NCBI RefSeq assembly: GCF_000425385.1
Contig: NZ_KE384357.1
Span: forward strand, 84,579 to 148,578
Origin: Pseudoduganella violaceinigra DSM 15887
GTDB lineage: Bacteria > Pseudomonadota > Gammaproteobacteria > Burkholderiales > Burkholderiaceae_D
DNA: 64,000 nt
Direction: 5' to 3'
The translations under genes were made by a program, and so were the position numbers. Every line of letters starts with the position of its first letter. The first letter of the stretch is position 1. The notes under the pieces are model-generated. The model made no database searches, was not told where the DNA came from, and saw only the letters and a list, made by a program, of their open reading frames with translations. Positions 33,372 through 41,644 of the stretch are shown here, one piece after another.

Positions 33372-34691
33372 TTATTTGGTTTCCCAGCGAAACACCAAAC
33401 GAAGCGCTGGGCCAGGAGTCAGTTTGCGGCAATCCATGCCGATGCCCGCTGCATAAAGGATATCGCCGGGGATGCCCACCATGGGCAAGCGCTCGCGCTC
33501 CCAGGCCGGGACCCCCAGGGTCTGGTAGTGCTGCTTCAGGGTGCGCGTCGGGCGGTTGCGGGCCGGTTTCAGCTTTTCGCCGCCGCGGCGCAGCTCGATC
33601 GTCAGCAGCTGCTGGCGCAGCCAGTCGGGATCGAGACCCTGCGGCGCCGGCTCGACATGCAGCGTGCCGCCGTATTCCGGGAAATCGATGCTGGATTCGC
33701 CATTCCAGCGGAAGTGGCGCTGCCCCTCTTCCGCTTGCGGTTTGCGCGCGACCAGGAAGAGGCGGTCGCGGTGGCGGCGCACGTCGCAGTCGGGATGGCT
33801 GACCTTGAGGTTGGCGTCATCGCGTGCGGTCAGGGCCTGTTCCTGCATTTCGGCCAACCAGTTGGTGGACGGCAGGCGAATGCCGCGTTCAGAGAACCAG
33901 TGGCGCAGCAGGTTTGCAATGCGGTCGGCACTGAGCGCACGCACGCGTGCCAGGTCAAGGCTATCGCTACCGGCCAGGCATGCGCGCAGATCCTCGTCGG
34001 CTTGCTCGGTCAGCAGGCGCTGCGCGGATTGCGCGTGGCGCGCACTGCGGGCAAAGCGCTCCTGATAGCCGGGATAGGCTTGCGCCAGCTTGGGCATGAT
34101 TTCGTGGCGCAGCGCGTTGCGCGCGTAGCGCAGGTCGGCGTTCGATTCGTCTTCAATATGTTCGATGCCATGCTCGCGCACATAGCCTTCCAGCTGCGCG
34201 CGGCTGGCCTGCAGCAGCGGACGCGCCAGCAGCACCTCATTGGTGCCAAGCAGGCTCGCTGCGTGATTGGATGCATCCATGCCCGACAGCCCGGCCGGAC
34301 CGGAGCCGCGCAGCAGTTGCAGCAGGACGGTTTCGGCCTGGTCGTCCAGATGGTGGGCGGTGAGCAGCAGGTGGACCTGATGCTCGGTGCAAAAGGCGCC
34401 CAGCGCGGCGTAGCGCGCCTTGCGGGCGGAGGCTTCGCTGCGGTCGTCGAGGGTGACGCGGCGGCTGGCGAAGGCAATACCCAGGCGCCCGCAATGTTCG
34501 CGTGCATGGGCCTCCCAGGCGTCGGCGTTGGGACTCAGGCCGTGGTGGACGTGGAAGGCGTAGATTTTGCGGCCGGTGGTGGCGGCAAGGTGCAGCAATG
34601 CGGAGCTATCCAGGCCGCCGCTATAGGCGATGGCGATGGGGCCTTGCGGGAGGTCTGCGAGGGATTGCTGGAGGATTTGTTCGACGTGCAT
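33372..34691 (-). CDS. tilS: tRNA(Ile)-lysidine synthase
   Basis: A 439-residue enzyme that turns C34 of the CAU-anticodon tRNA-Ile into lysidine so it reads AUA. The PP-loop SGGLDS lies at residues 24-29, followed by HVHHGLSPNAD and the TilS central and C-terminal domains. The family 2 palindromic repeat ends three bases before the ATG, so no conventional ribosome site fits between them. Translation may depend on the repeat's end sequence or on coupling from accA. Confidence 0.94.
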   Translation of the reverse strand: MHVEQILQQSLADLPQGPIAIAYSGGLDSSALLHLAATTGRKIYAFHVHHGLSPNADAWEAHAREHCGRLGIAFASRRVTLDDRSEASARKARYAALGAFCTEHQVHLLLTAHHLDDQAETVLLQLLRGSGPAGLSGMDASNHAASLLGTNEVLLARPLLQASRAQLEGYVREHGIEHIEDESNADLRYARNALRHEIMPKLAQAYPGYQERFARSARHAQSAQRLLTEQADEDLRACLAGSDSLDLARVRALSADRIANLLRHWFSERGIRLPSTNWLAEMQEQALTARDDANLKVSHPDCDVRRHRDRLFLVARKPQAEEGQRHFRWNGESSIDFPEYGGTLHVEPAPQGLDPDWLRQQLLTIELRRGGEKLKPARNRPTRTLKQHYQTLGVPAWERERLPMVGIPGDILYAAGIGMDCRKLTPGPALRLVFRWETK

Positions 34692-34694
34692 TTC

Positions 34695-34813
34695 AAAACC
34701 GGTAAACCAGTATCAGACCCGCGGTGTCCGACCCGCAGGGTCAGACACTTATGACGCGGCGGCCGCGTGACCGGCACCTGACCCGGCGGGTCAGGTACCG
34801 CTTTACCGGTTTT
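34695..34813. repeat. Composite palindromic repeat, family 2 copy C (REPIN-like)
   Basis: Ends AAAACCGGTAAA (34695-34706) and TTTACCGGTTTT (34802-34813). Inside are two hairpins: GTGTCCGACCC/GGGTCAGACAC (34724-34748, one mismatch, loop GCA) and ACCTGACCC/GGGTCAGGT (34776-34796, loop GGC). They flank a GCGGCCGC core (34759-34766). On the coding strand its first A bases form part of the accA TAA stop. A second copy is at 56558-56660. Confidence 0.85.
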
Positions 34814-35786
34814 ATTCGGTAGAGGTGGTTTCTTTGAACTTACCGTAGCTCATCAGCTTTTCATGACGGGCTGCCAGCAGGTCCTTGGTCTTCACACCCT
34901 GGAACTGGCGCAGGGAATCAGCCAGCGCGCGCTTCAGCATCTTGGCCATTTCCTTCGGATCGCGGTGGGCGCCGCCCAGCGGTTCGGTGATGATTTTGTC
35001 GACCAAGCCCATCGCCTTCAGGCGGTGCGCGGTCAGGCCCAGCGCCTCAGCCGCATCGGATGCGCGCTCAGAAGTCTTCCACAGGATCGAAGCGCAGCCC
35101 TCAGGCGAAATCACCGAGTAGGTCGCGTACTGCAGCATCAGCACGGAATCGCCCACGGCAATCGCCAGCGCGCCGCCGGAGCCGCCTTCGCCGATGATGG
35201 TGGCGATCAGCGGCACTTTCAGTTCCGCCATCACGTACAGATTATGGCCGATCGCTTCCGACTGGCCGCGCTCTTCCGCGTCGATGCCTGGGAACGCGCC
35301 AGGGGTGTCAACGAAGGTGAAGATAGGCAGGTTGAACTTCTCGGCCACCTTCATCAGGCGCATGGCCTTGCGGTAGCCTTCCGGCTTCGGCATGCCGAAG
35401 TTGCGCATGGCGCGTTCTTTGGTGTCGCGGCCCTTCTGATGGCCGATCACCATGCAAGGCTGGCCGTTGAAACGGGCAAAGCCGCCGACGATGGACTGGT
35501 CGTCCGCATAAGTGCGGTCGCCGTGCAGTTCATGGAAGTCGGTGAAGATTTCGTTCACATAGTCCATGGTGTATGGACGCTGCGGGTGGCGAGCGATCTG
35601 GGAAACTTGCCAAGGAGTCAACTTGGCGTAAATGTCTTTGGTCAGCTGTTGGCTCTTCTTGGCCAGGCGGTCGATTTCCTCCGAAATGTCGACGGCCGAA
35701 TCGTCTTGTACGAAACGCAGCTCTTCGATCTTGGAATCCAGTTCCGCGATCGGTTGCTCAAAATTGAGGAAAGTCGTTTTAATCAT
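34812..35786 (-). CDS. accA: Acetyl-CoA carboxylase carboxyltransferase subunit alpha
   Basis: A 324-residue subunit that, with AccD, transfers the carboxyl group from biotin to acetyl-CoA in fatty-acid synthesis. Hallmarks are QIARHPQRPYTMDYVN, FVDTPGAFPGIDAEERGQSE and GEGGSGGALAIAVGD, in order. Normal length for the family. Lies between the DNA glycosylase and tilS on the same strand; its TAA stop overlaps the edge of the family 2 repeat. Confidence 0.97.
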   Translation of the reverse strand: MIKTTFLNFEQPIAELDSKIEELRFVQDDSAVDISEEIDRLAKKSQQLTKDIYAKLTPWQVSQIARHPQRPYTMDYVNEIFTDFHELHGDRTYADDQSIVGGFARFNGQPCMVIGHQKGRDTKERAMRNFGMPKPEGYRKAMRLMKVAEKFNLPIFTFVDTPGAFPGIDAEERGQSEAIGHNLYVMAELKVPLIATIIGEGGSGGALAIAVGDSVLMLQYATYSVISPEGCASILWKTSERASDAAEALGLTAHRLKAMGLVDKIITEPLGGAHRDPKEMAKMLKRALADSLRQFQGVKTKDLLAARHEKLMSYGKFKETTSTE

Positions 35787-35854
35787 TGTACCTCCAAGGT
35801 TTTTTGCATCATCGACAACCCTGCTTATGGCGGGGTCACCGGTGAGAATTTGCG

Positions 35855-36502
35855 CTATTTTACCGGAACCGGATCCAGGCTACGCCATAAATACCAGGTG
35901 GCGACCGTCCGGTAGGGTTCCCAGTTGGCCGAAACCTCGCGGGCATCGCTGCGCGACACGGGTTCCCCGGAAAAATAATTCTGGCTGATTCCACTAATCA
36001 GCCGGCTGTCGTCGAGCGGCAGCACGTTGGGACGGAGCAGATTAAATATCAAAAACATCTCCGCTGTCCAGCGTGTAATGCCGCGGATCTGAACCAGTTC
36101 AGAAATGACGGCTTCGTCATCCATCTGCGCCCATTGGGCGGCGTGGACCTTCTTATTTTTGAAATGGTCGGCCAAATCCAGGATGTATTCGGCCTTGCGC
36201 TTGGACAGGCCGCGGCCAGCAAGCGCAGCGGCGCCGGCCTTTTGCACGGCGGCTGGGGTGAATTTGGGGCAGATTTCCAGCAGCTTGGCCCATGCCGCAT
36301 TGGCGACCTGGGTGGTGACCTGCTGGTTGACGATGGCGCGCGCCAGGGTGATGAACGGGTCATCGTGGCCGACCAGGTGCAGGTCGCCGAATTGGGGGAT
36401 CAGGCGGTTCATGATGCGATCGCGCTTCATGAGCTCTGCCTTGGCATCCTCCCAATAAGGCGGCACCGACGCCTGCTGCCCGCTATCCCTGGACAAAGCC
36501 AT
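35855..36502 (-). CDS. DNA-3-methyladenine glycosylase, AlkA-like HhH-GPD
   Basis: A 215-residue base-excision enzyme that removes alkylated bases. The helix-hairpin-helix region (LVQIRGITRWTAEMFLIF) precedes the catalytic Asp in LPLDDSRL. It lacks an iron-sulfur cluster motif and the AlkA N-terminal domain, like small AlkA homologues. ATG 36502 lies one base after the cysS stop, so the two are surely co-transcribed. Confidence 0.88.
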   Translation of the reverse strand: MALSRDSGQQASVPPYWEDAKAELMKRDRIMNRLIPQFGDLHLVGHDDPFITLARAIVNQQVTTQVANAAWAKLLEICPKFTPAAVQKAGAAALAGRGLSKRKAEYILDLADHFKNKKVHAAQWAQMDDEAVISELVQIRGITRWTAEMFLIFNLLRPNVLPLDDSRLISGISQNYFSGEPVSRSDAREVSANWEPYRTVATWYLWRSLDPVPVK

Positions 36503-36503
36503 C

Positions 36504-37901
36504 TTAAGCGCGGCGCCAGTTCGTCGTGCCGTCAGGCTTGTCTTCGAGGACGATGCCAGCCGCCAGCAGGTCGGCACGCACCTTGTCGGCGGTAGCGAAG
36601 TCGCGCGACTTCTTGGCCGCAGCGCGGCTAGCGATAGCCGCTTCGATGGCCGCTTCGTCCATGCCCTCGCCTGCCGCGCCTTGCGGGGCAGCCTTGCGGT
36701 ATTCCTCAGGGCTGCGCTCCAGCAGGCCCAGAACCGCAGCCAAACCTTTCAGCTGACGCACCGCTACCGGCGACTTGGTCTTGTTCACTTCGGAGGCCAG
36801 GTCGAACAGCACCGACACCGCGATCGGAGTATTGAAATCGTCATCCATCGCCTCGGCGAAGCGCTTGGCGCTGTCTTCATTCCAGTCCAGCGGCTGGCCG
36901 TCGCCTTCCACGCCATCCAGCGCGGTATACAGGCGGGTCAGCGCGCCGCGCGCGTCGTCCAGGTGCACGTCCGAATAGTTCAGCGGGCTGCGGTAATGGG
37001 CGCGCAGGATGAAGAAGCGCACCACTTCAGCGTCGAACTGCTTCAGCACCTCGCGGATGGTGAAGAAATTGCCCAGCGATTTGGACATCTTCTCGCCGTC
37101 CACGCGCACGAAGCCATTGTGCACCCAGTAATTGGCCAAGGTCTTGCCGGAAGCGCCTTCCGACTGGGCGATCTCGTTCTCATGGTGCGGGAACTGCAGG
37201 TCGGCGCCGCCGCCGTGGATGTCGAAGGTTTCGCCCAGCAGAGAGCACGACATCGCCGAGCACTCGATATGCCAGCCCGGACGGCCCTTGCCCCACTTGG
37301 AATCCCACTTCACCTCATCCGGCTCGGATTCTTTGGCGGCCTTCCACAGCACGAAGTCCAGCGGATCGCGCTTACCGGTATTGACGTCCACGCGCTCACC
37401 GGCACGCAGGTCGTCCAGCGACTTGCCGGACAGCTTGCCGTAGCCTTCAAACTGGCGCACCGCGTAGTTAACATCGCCGTCGGTGGCCTTGTAAGCCAGG
37501 TCCCGAGCTTCCAGCTTCTCGATGATGCCCAGCATTTGCGGCACGTATTCGGTGGCTTTCGGCACATCGGTCGGGTTCAGGATGCCCAGGGCGGCGCAAT
37601 CCTCATCCATATACTTGATGAAGCGGCCGGTCAGCTGCCCGATCGTTTCCTTGTTCTCGACCGCGCGCTTGATGATCTTGTCGTCGATGTCCGTGATATT
37701 GCGCGCATAGCGCACATCGTAGCCCGATGCCTTCAGCCAGCGATAGATAACGTCGAACGCCATCAGCATGCGGCCATGGCCCACGTGGCAGTAGTCGTAT
37801 ACGGTCATGCCACAGACGTACATCCGGACTTTGCCCGCCTCAATGGGTTTGAACGACTGCTTTTCGCGCGCCAGCGTGTTATAAATCTTTAAATTGCTCA
37901 T
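36504..37901 (-). CDS. cysS: Cysteinyl-tRNA synthetase
   Basis: A 465-residue class I synthetase. The HIGH-type motif is HVGH at residues 39-42, the zinc ligand Cys30 lies just before it, and KMSKS is near residue 273. WHIECSAMS carries further zinc ligands. Normal length. First gene of a minus-strand group with the DNA glycosylase, accA, tilS and lysC; divergent from a cyclophilin gene. Confidence 0.97.
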   Translation of the reverse strand: MSNLKIYNTLAREKQSFKPIEAGKVRMYVCGMTVYDYCHVGHGRMLMAFDVIYRWLKASGYDVRYARNITDIDDKIIKRAVENKETIGQLTGRFIKYMDEDCAALGILNPTDVPKATEYVPQMLGIIEKLEARDLAYKATDGDVNYAVRQFEGYGKLSGKSLDDLRAGERVDVNTGKRDPLDFVLWKAAKESEPDEVKWDSKWGKGRPGWHIECSAMSCSLLGETFDIHGGGADLQFPHHENEIAQSEGASGKTLANYWVHNGFVRVDGEKMSKSLGNFFTIREVLKQFDAEVVRFFILRAHYRSPLNYSDVHLDDARGALTRLYTALDGVEGDGQPLDWNEDSAKRFAEAMDDDFNTPIAVSVLFDLASEVNKTKSPVAVRQLKGLAAVLGLLERSPEEYRKAAPQGAAGEGMDEAAIEAAIASRAAAKKSRDFATADKVRADLLAAGIVLEDKPDGTTNWRRA

Positions 37902-38084
37902 CGGACTAGAAGTAAACGGGTCACGGGCGCGAAACGCATAAGGCGTCGCACCGGTGCTCGGTGTGTACCAGGGGGATTGTGGTCCCTTTGTTATAGTTCT
38001 ACTTTGTTAGAATGGAACGTCTGCCGAAGTATAGCACTGAAAAATTCGCGCACGCGAGCACCGAGTCTTATAAAGGAAACAATA

Positions 38085-38765
38085 ATGCTGAAGAAATGGA
38101 TTGCCCTGCTGGCCGGCCTGCTGATTGGCAGCACCGTAGCAGCTGCCGAAAACCCGCAAGTATCGATCAAGACCAACCTGGGCGAAATCATCGTCGAGCT
38201 GGACCAGGAAAAAGCCCCCATCTCGACCGCCAACTTCCTCGCCTACGTCAAAAGCGACTTTTACAAGGACACCATTTTCCACCGCGTGATCAATGGCTTC
38301 ATGGTGCAGGCAGGCGGCTACACCGCCGACCTAAAATCCAAACAGCCGCTGCGCCCGACCATCAAAAGCGAAGAAAAGAACGGCCTCTCCAACCTCGCCT
38401 ACACCATCTCGATGGCCCGCCACGACAGCCCTGACTCCGGCCAATCGCAATGGTTCATCAACGTAGTCGACAACATCGGCCTGGACTACCCGAATGCCAA
38501 AGGCCACGGCTACACCGTGTTCGGTAAAGTCATCCAAGGCAAGGAAACCGTGGACAAGATCAAAGTCCTGCTGGTGGACGACAAGCCAGGCTTCCAGAAC
38601 ATCCCCGTGCACCCGGTCGTGATCAAATCGGCCACCGTCCTGAAGAAACGCATCGTCGTACCGGAACCGGTCGCCCCAGCTCCCGCCGCAGCGCCAGCGC
38701 CGGCCCCGGAACCAGCGCCTGCACAGGAACCCGCCCCTGCTCCGCAGCCAGAGCCTGTAAAATAA
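38085..38765 (+). CDS. Periplasmic peptidyl-prolyl cis-trans isomerase (cyclophilin)
   Basis: A 226-residue cyclophilin with a signal peptide (to about residue 21, VAAAE) and the core motifs FHRVINGFMVQAGG and QSQWFINVVDN. The last 35 residues are a Pro/Ala/Glu repeat tail (APAPAPEPAPA), probably an extended linker or wall-spanning segment. ATG 38085 follows AAAGGA. The cytoplasmic cyclophilin gene lies 31 bases downstream, a tandem pair usual in this group. Confidence 0.92.
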   Translation: MLKKWIALLAGLLIGSTVAAAENPQVSIKTNLGEIIVELDQEKAPISTANFLAYVKSDFYKDTIFHRVINGFMVQAGGYTADLKSKQPLRPTIKSEEKNGLSNLAYTISMARHDSPDSGQSQWFINVVDNIGLDYPNAKGHGYTVFGKVIQGKETVDKIKVLLVDDKPGFQNIPVHPVVIKSATVLKKRIVVPEPVAPAPAAAPAPAPEPAPAQEPAPAPQPEPVK

Positions 38766-38796
38766 CGATTTTTCAGAAACACCAAAGGACAATAAG

Positions 38797-39288
38797 ATGA
38801 CCACCATCACCATCACCACCAACAAAGGCACCATCGTTGCCCAACTGGACGCAGAAAAAGCGCCAAAGACCGTCGAGAACTTCCTGCACTACGTGAACGC
38901 AGGCCACTACGACAACACCATCTTCCACCGCGTGATCGACGGCTTCATGATCCAGGGCGGCGGTTTCGAGCCAGGCATGAAGCAAAAGCCAGCCGAACAA
39001 ACCGTGGAAAACGAAGCCAAGAACGGCCTGAAAAACGAACCATACACCCTGGCCATGGCACGCACCTCGGCACCGCACTCCGCATCCGCCCAATTCTTCA
39101 TCAACGTGAAGAACAACTCCTTCCTGGACTACCCAGGCCAGGACGGCTGGGGCTACGCAGTGTTCGGCAAAGTCACCGAAGGCACCGAAGTCGTGGACGC
39201 CATCAAGGCAGTCAAGACCACCCGTTCCGGCATGTTCTCCGACGTGCCAGCGGAAGACATCATCATCGAAAAAATCGTAGCGGCCTAA
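38797..39288 (+). CDS. ppiB: Cytoplasmic peptidyl-prolyl cis-trans isomerase B
   Basis: A 163-residue cyclophilin without signal peptide. FHRVIDGFMIQGGGF, SASAQFFINVKNN and YAVFGKVTEG are the catalytic and binding motifs. It speeds proline isomerisation during folding. AAAGGA precedes the ATG. lpxH starts one base after its stop. Confidence 0.95.
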   Translation: MTTITITTNKGTIVAQLDAEKAPKTVENFLHYVNAGHYDNTIFHRVIDGFMIQGGGFEPGMKQKPAEQTVENEAKNGLKNEPYTLAMARTSAPHSASAQFFINVKNNSFLDYPGQDGWGYAVFGKVTEGTEVVDAIKAVKTTRSGMFSDVPAEDIIIEKIVAA

Positions 39289-39289
39289 A

Positions 39290-40027
39290 TTGATCCTCTT
39301 CGTATCAGACCTGCATTTGCAACCGGCGCGGCCGGTCCTCACGGAAGCGTTCCTGCGCTTCCTCGACGAACATGCGCTGGGCGCAAAGCAGCTCTATCTG
39401 CTGGGCGATATCTTCGAATATTGGGCGGGAGATGATGACCTGCCGGAGCCCTTCCACCAGCAGATCGTGTCCGCCCTGCGCCGCGTCAGCGACGCGGGCG
39501 TACAGCTATTCTGGATCGCAGGCAACCGCGACTTCCTGGTCGGCGAAGCCTTCGCCGCCGCAGCGGGCCTGACCCTGCTGCCGGAAACCTGGGTGATCGA
39601 CGCCAACGGCCAGCGCATCGTGCTGGTGCACGGCGACGCCCAATGCACGCAAGACGTCAAATACATGGCCTTCCGCGCGCAAGTGCGCCAGCCAGCATGG
39701 CAGCAGCAATTCCTGACCATGCCCCTACCGCAGCGCAAGCAGATCATTGCCGGCCTGCGCGAGCAAAGCAAACAGGGGCACGCCGAGAAATCCTATGAAA
39801 TCATGGACGTCACGCCGGAAGCGATCGCCGAAGTATTCGAGCAGACCGGCACCACCATCATGATCCACGGCCACACGCACCGCCCCGCCTTGCACGAAGT
39901 AGCAGGCACGCGGCGCTACGTACTGCCGGACTGGGAACCCGAATACACACCATCGCGCGGCGGCTGGATCTCCATCGCCGACGACGGCACCATCGCGCGC
40001 CACGTGCTCGACGGCACGACACTCTGA
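39290..40027 (+). CDS. lpxH: UDP-2,3-diacylglucosamine diphosphatase
   Basis: A 245-residue metallophosphoesterase that makes lipid X in lipid A synthesis. Metal-binding motifs DLHL, GDIFEYWAGDD, GNRDF and HGHTHRP appear in order. The only start that keeps the first beta strand is a TTG at 39290, one base after the ppiB stop, which implies coupling and low initiation strength. Confidence 0.93.
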   Translation: MILFVSDLHLQPARPVLTEAFLRFLDEHALGAKQLYLLGDIFEYWAGDDDLPEPFHQQIVSALRRVSDAGVQLFWIAGNRDFLVGEAFAAAAGLTLLPETWVIDANGQRIVLVHGDAQCTQDVKYMAFRAQVRQPAWQQQFLTMPLPQRKQIIAGLREQSKQGHAEKSYEIMDVTPEAIAEVFEQTGTTIMIHGHTHRPALHEVAGTRRYVLPDWEPEYTPSRGGWISIADDGTIARHVLDGTTL

Positions 40028-40323
40028 CCGCCAGCGGCGCTCAACGCGCCGCCCGATCACCTGCGGACCCTGGCCAATCGGCGAAGCCTGTTGCTGCCGG
40101 CATCGAAGCTGAAGCGCAGCGCAAGGCCATCGCGCTTCAGATCGCCGTAGCCCGCAACGGAGACCTGCACCCACCTCTTGGCCCAGGATTCGCACGTAAC
40201 AAACCTGTGATGACTTGACTTCAAGACGCTGGTTTTGCGCACTTCATTTTAGTCCCACCCCGCGCAGCGACAGGATATTGACGATACAATCGGCAATCAT
40301 ACCGGACTGACCCTCACCATCAC
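40028..40323. other. Intergenic stretch, nothing firm
   Basis: Nearly 300 bases between lpxH and the DJ-1 gene. A 61-codon frame on the minus strand (40057-40242, GTG start) has no ribosome site and no recognised similarity. No RNA or strong terminator seen. Confidence 0.45.
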
Positions 40324-40920
40324 ATGCATATCGCTATCATCACATTCGACGGCTTCAATGAAATCGATTCGCTGGTGGCGCATGGAATCCTGAACCGGCA
40401 CAAGCAGCCGGGCTGGAAAGTTTCGCTCGCCACGCCAAGCGAATACGTCACGTCCATGAACGGCGTAACGCTGCGAGGCCAATGCACCTTGGCCGATGCC
40501 TCGCGCGCCGACGCGGTACTGGTCGGCAGCGGCGTGCGCACGCGCGACATCGCCGCCGATGCATCGTTGATGACGCAGTTGCTGCTTCACCCATCGCGCC
40601 AGCTCGTAGGCGCACAATGCTCCGGCGCACTGCTGCTGGCCAAACTAGGGCTGCTGGCAAGAATTCCAGCATGCACCGACCTCACGACCAAGCCATGGCT
40701 GGAAGAAGCCGGCGTCAAAGTACTCGAGCAGCCCTTCCACGCCAGCGGCAACGTCGCCACTGCCGGAGGCTGCCTTGCCTCGCAATACCTGGCGGCATGG
40801 GTTCTCGCCAAGCTGGAAAGTGCCGAAGCAGCTCGCGCCGCCCTCCACTACATCGCCCCAGTGGCCGAAAAAGACGAATACGCCGACCGCGCCCTCCGGC
40901 ACATAGCGCCTTACCTTTAA
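40324..40920 (+). CDS. DJ-1/PfpI family protein
   Basis: A 198-residue single-domain protein of the DJ-1/PfpI superfamily. The nucleophile elbow is GAQCSGALLLAKLG (Cys near residue 99), and the opening IAIITFDGFNEIDSL carries the conserved Glu that activates it. Likely a glyoxalase-like or stress protein; the reaction is not set. No DNA-binding domain. The family 1 repeat copy B begins immediately after the TAA stop. Confidence 0.82.
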   Translation: MHIAIITFDGFNEIDSLVAHGILNRHKQPGWKVSLATPSEYVTSMNGVTLRGQCTLADASRADAVLVGSGVRTRDIAADASLMTQLLLHPSRQLVGAQCSGALLLAKLGLLARIPACTDLTTKPWLEEAGVKVLEQPFHASGNVATAGGCLASQYLAAWVLAKLESAEAARAALHYIAPVAEKDEYADRALRHIAPYL

Positions 40921-41057
40921 AAAGTCGGGGTCAGGTCTGTCATTTGGACACGCAGCACGACTCTTTGACTTTTCTCAATACGCAAATATGGACGATTTCG
41001 CGTATTGAGAAAGATCAAAGGTTAGCGTTGGCTGTCCAAATGACAGACCTGACCCCG
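40921..41057. repeat. Composite palindromic repeat, family 1 copy B (REPIN-like)
   Basis: Inverted ends at 40924-40950 and 41033-41057 match copy A for 25 bp (GTCGGGGTCAGGTCTGTCAT and on). An inner inverted repeat TTTCTCAATACGC (40971-40983) / GCGTATTGAGAAA (41000-41012) makes the element almost one long hairpin. FNR-like dyads TTGACTTTTCTCAA and TTGAGAAAGATCAA (41005-41018) are present. It starts right after one stop codon and contains the stop of the convergent gene. Confidence 0.87.
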
Positions 41058-41522
41058 GTTTTTCAAGCGAGCGCTTCGCCAAAGCTCAAATATCGTTGAG
41101 CAACTGGTAATGAACAAAAGTGCCCAGCAGGCGATCGCGATGATGCCTCCGATTTCGGCGTCGGTCGCAAATACGAACACCCATAAGTACAGGAAGAATG
41201 CCGATACAAGCGAGCCGAAAAAATAGATGATCGACTGAGCCTTAGCTTTAAGGCCCAGAACAGCTAACGGAACGAAAAATACATTGAAGATAGCGAGCAG
41301 CCAGTAGATACCCTTCGGATCTTTTCCCCTGAGATCCGTCCATGATGCCAAGGCCATCTCGTATCCATAAACATAGGAGTCTTTCGCAACGATGTGCGCC
41401 TGCGGATCAGGCTTGGTGCTGCACCGCGAAAGTGGCAGCACAAAACATATAGCCAGCAATATGGCAGCTACCCTTTTGATCCATTTGAACACAGTCGCCC
41501 GGTCCATCATCATCATCATCAT
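41022..41522 (-). CDS. Four-helix membrane protein of unknown function
   Basis: About 166 residues with four hydrophobic helices (AAILLAICFVLPL, WLLAIFNVFFVPLAVLGL, IIYFFGSLVSAFFLYLWVFV, IIAIACWALLFITSC) and a loop of about 45 residues after the first. The start falls in six consecutive ATG codons (41505-41522), so the exact N-terminus is uncertain. The last eleven residues (RGQVCHLDSQR) and the stop are encoded by the family 1 repeat, meaning the original C-terminus was replaced. Family not recognised. Confidence 0.62.
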   Translation of the reverse strand: MMMMMMDRATVFKWIKRVAAILLAICFVLPLSRCSTKPDPQAHIVAKDSYVYGYEMALASWTDLRGKDPKGIYWLLAIFNVFFVPLAVLGLKAKAQSIIYFFGSLVSAFFLYLWVFVFATDAEIGGIIAIACWALLFITSCSTIFELWRSARLKNRGQVCHLDSQR

Positions 41523-41585
41523 CGCAACTTTCAAAAGTGGCGATGATATCAGGTATATCACATGAGCCCGCCCAATGCTAAATCA

Positions 41586-41615
41586 TTGACACACTTGCGA
41601 CATTTGTCGCAAAAT
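41586..41615 (+). promoter_or_regulatory. bla promoter with BlaI-type operator
   Basis: TTGACA (41586-41591) and CAAAAT (41610-41615) form a -35/-10 pair with an 18-base spacer. Inside is the perfect dyad TTGCGACATTTGTCGCAA (41595-41612), whose ACATTTGT core resembles BlaI/MecI operators. A repressor there would block polymerase on the blaI-blaR1-bla operon. Confidence 0.72.
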
Positions 41616-41644
41616 AAGTCAAATCACTCATCATCCGCTTCATC

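Noticed and set aside
36681..37892. 403-codon plus-strand frame opposite cysS
   Set aside because: Shadow of the well-conserved cysS gene on the other strand.
40057..40242. 61-codon frame on the minus strand
   Set aside because: GTG start without ribosome site, no recognisable motif, and chance open frames of this size are common at this GC content.
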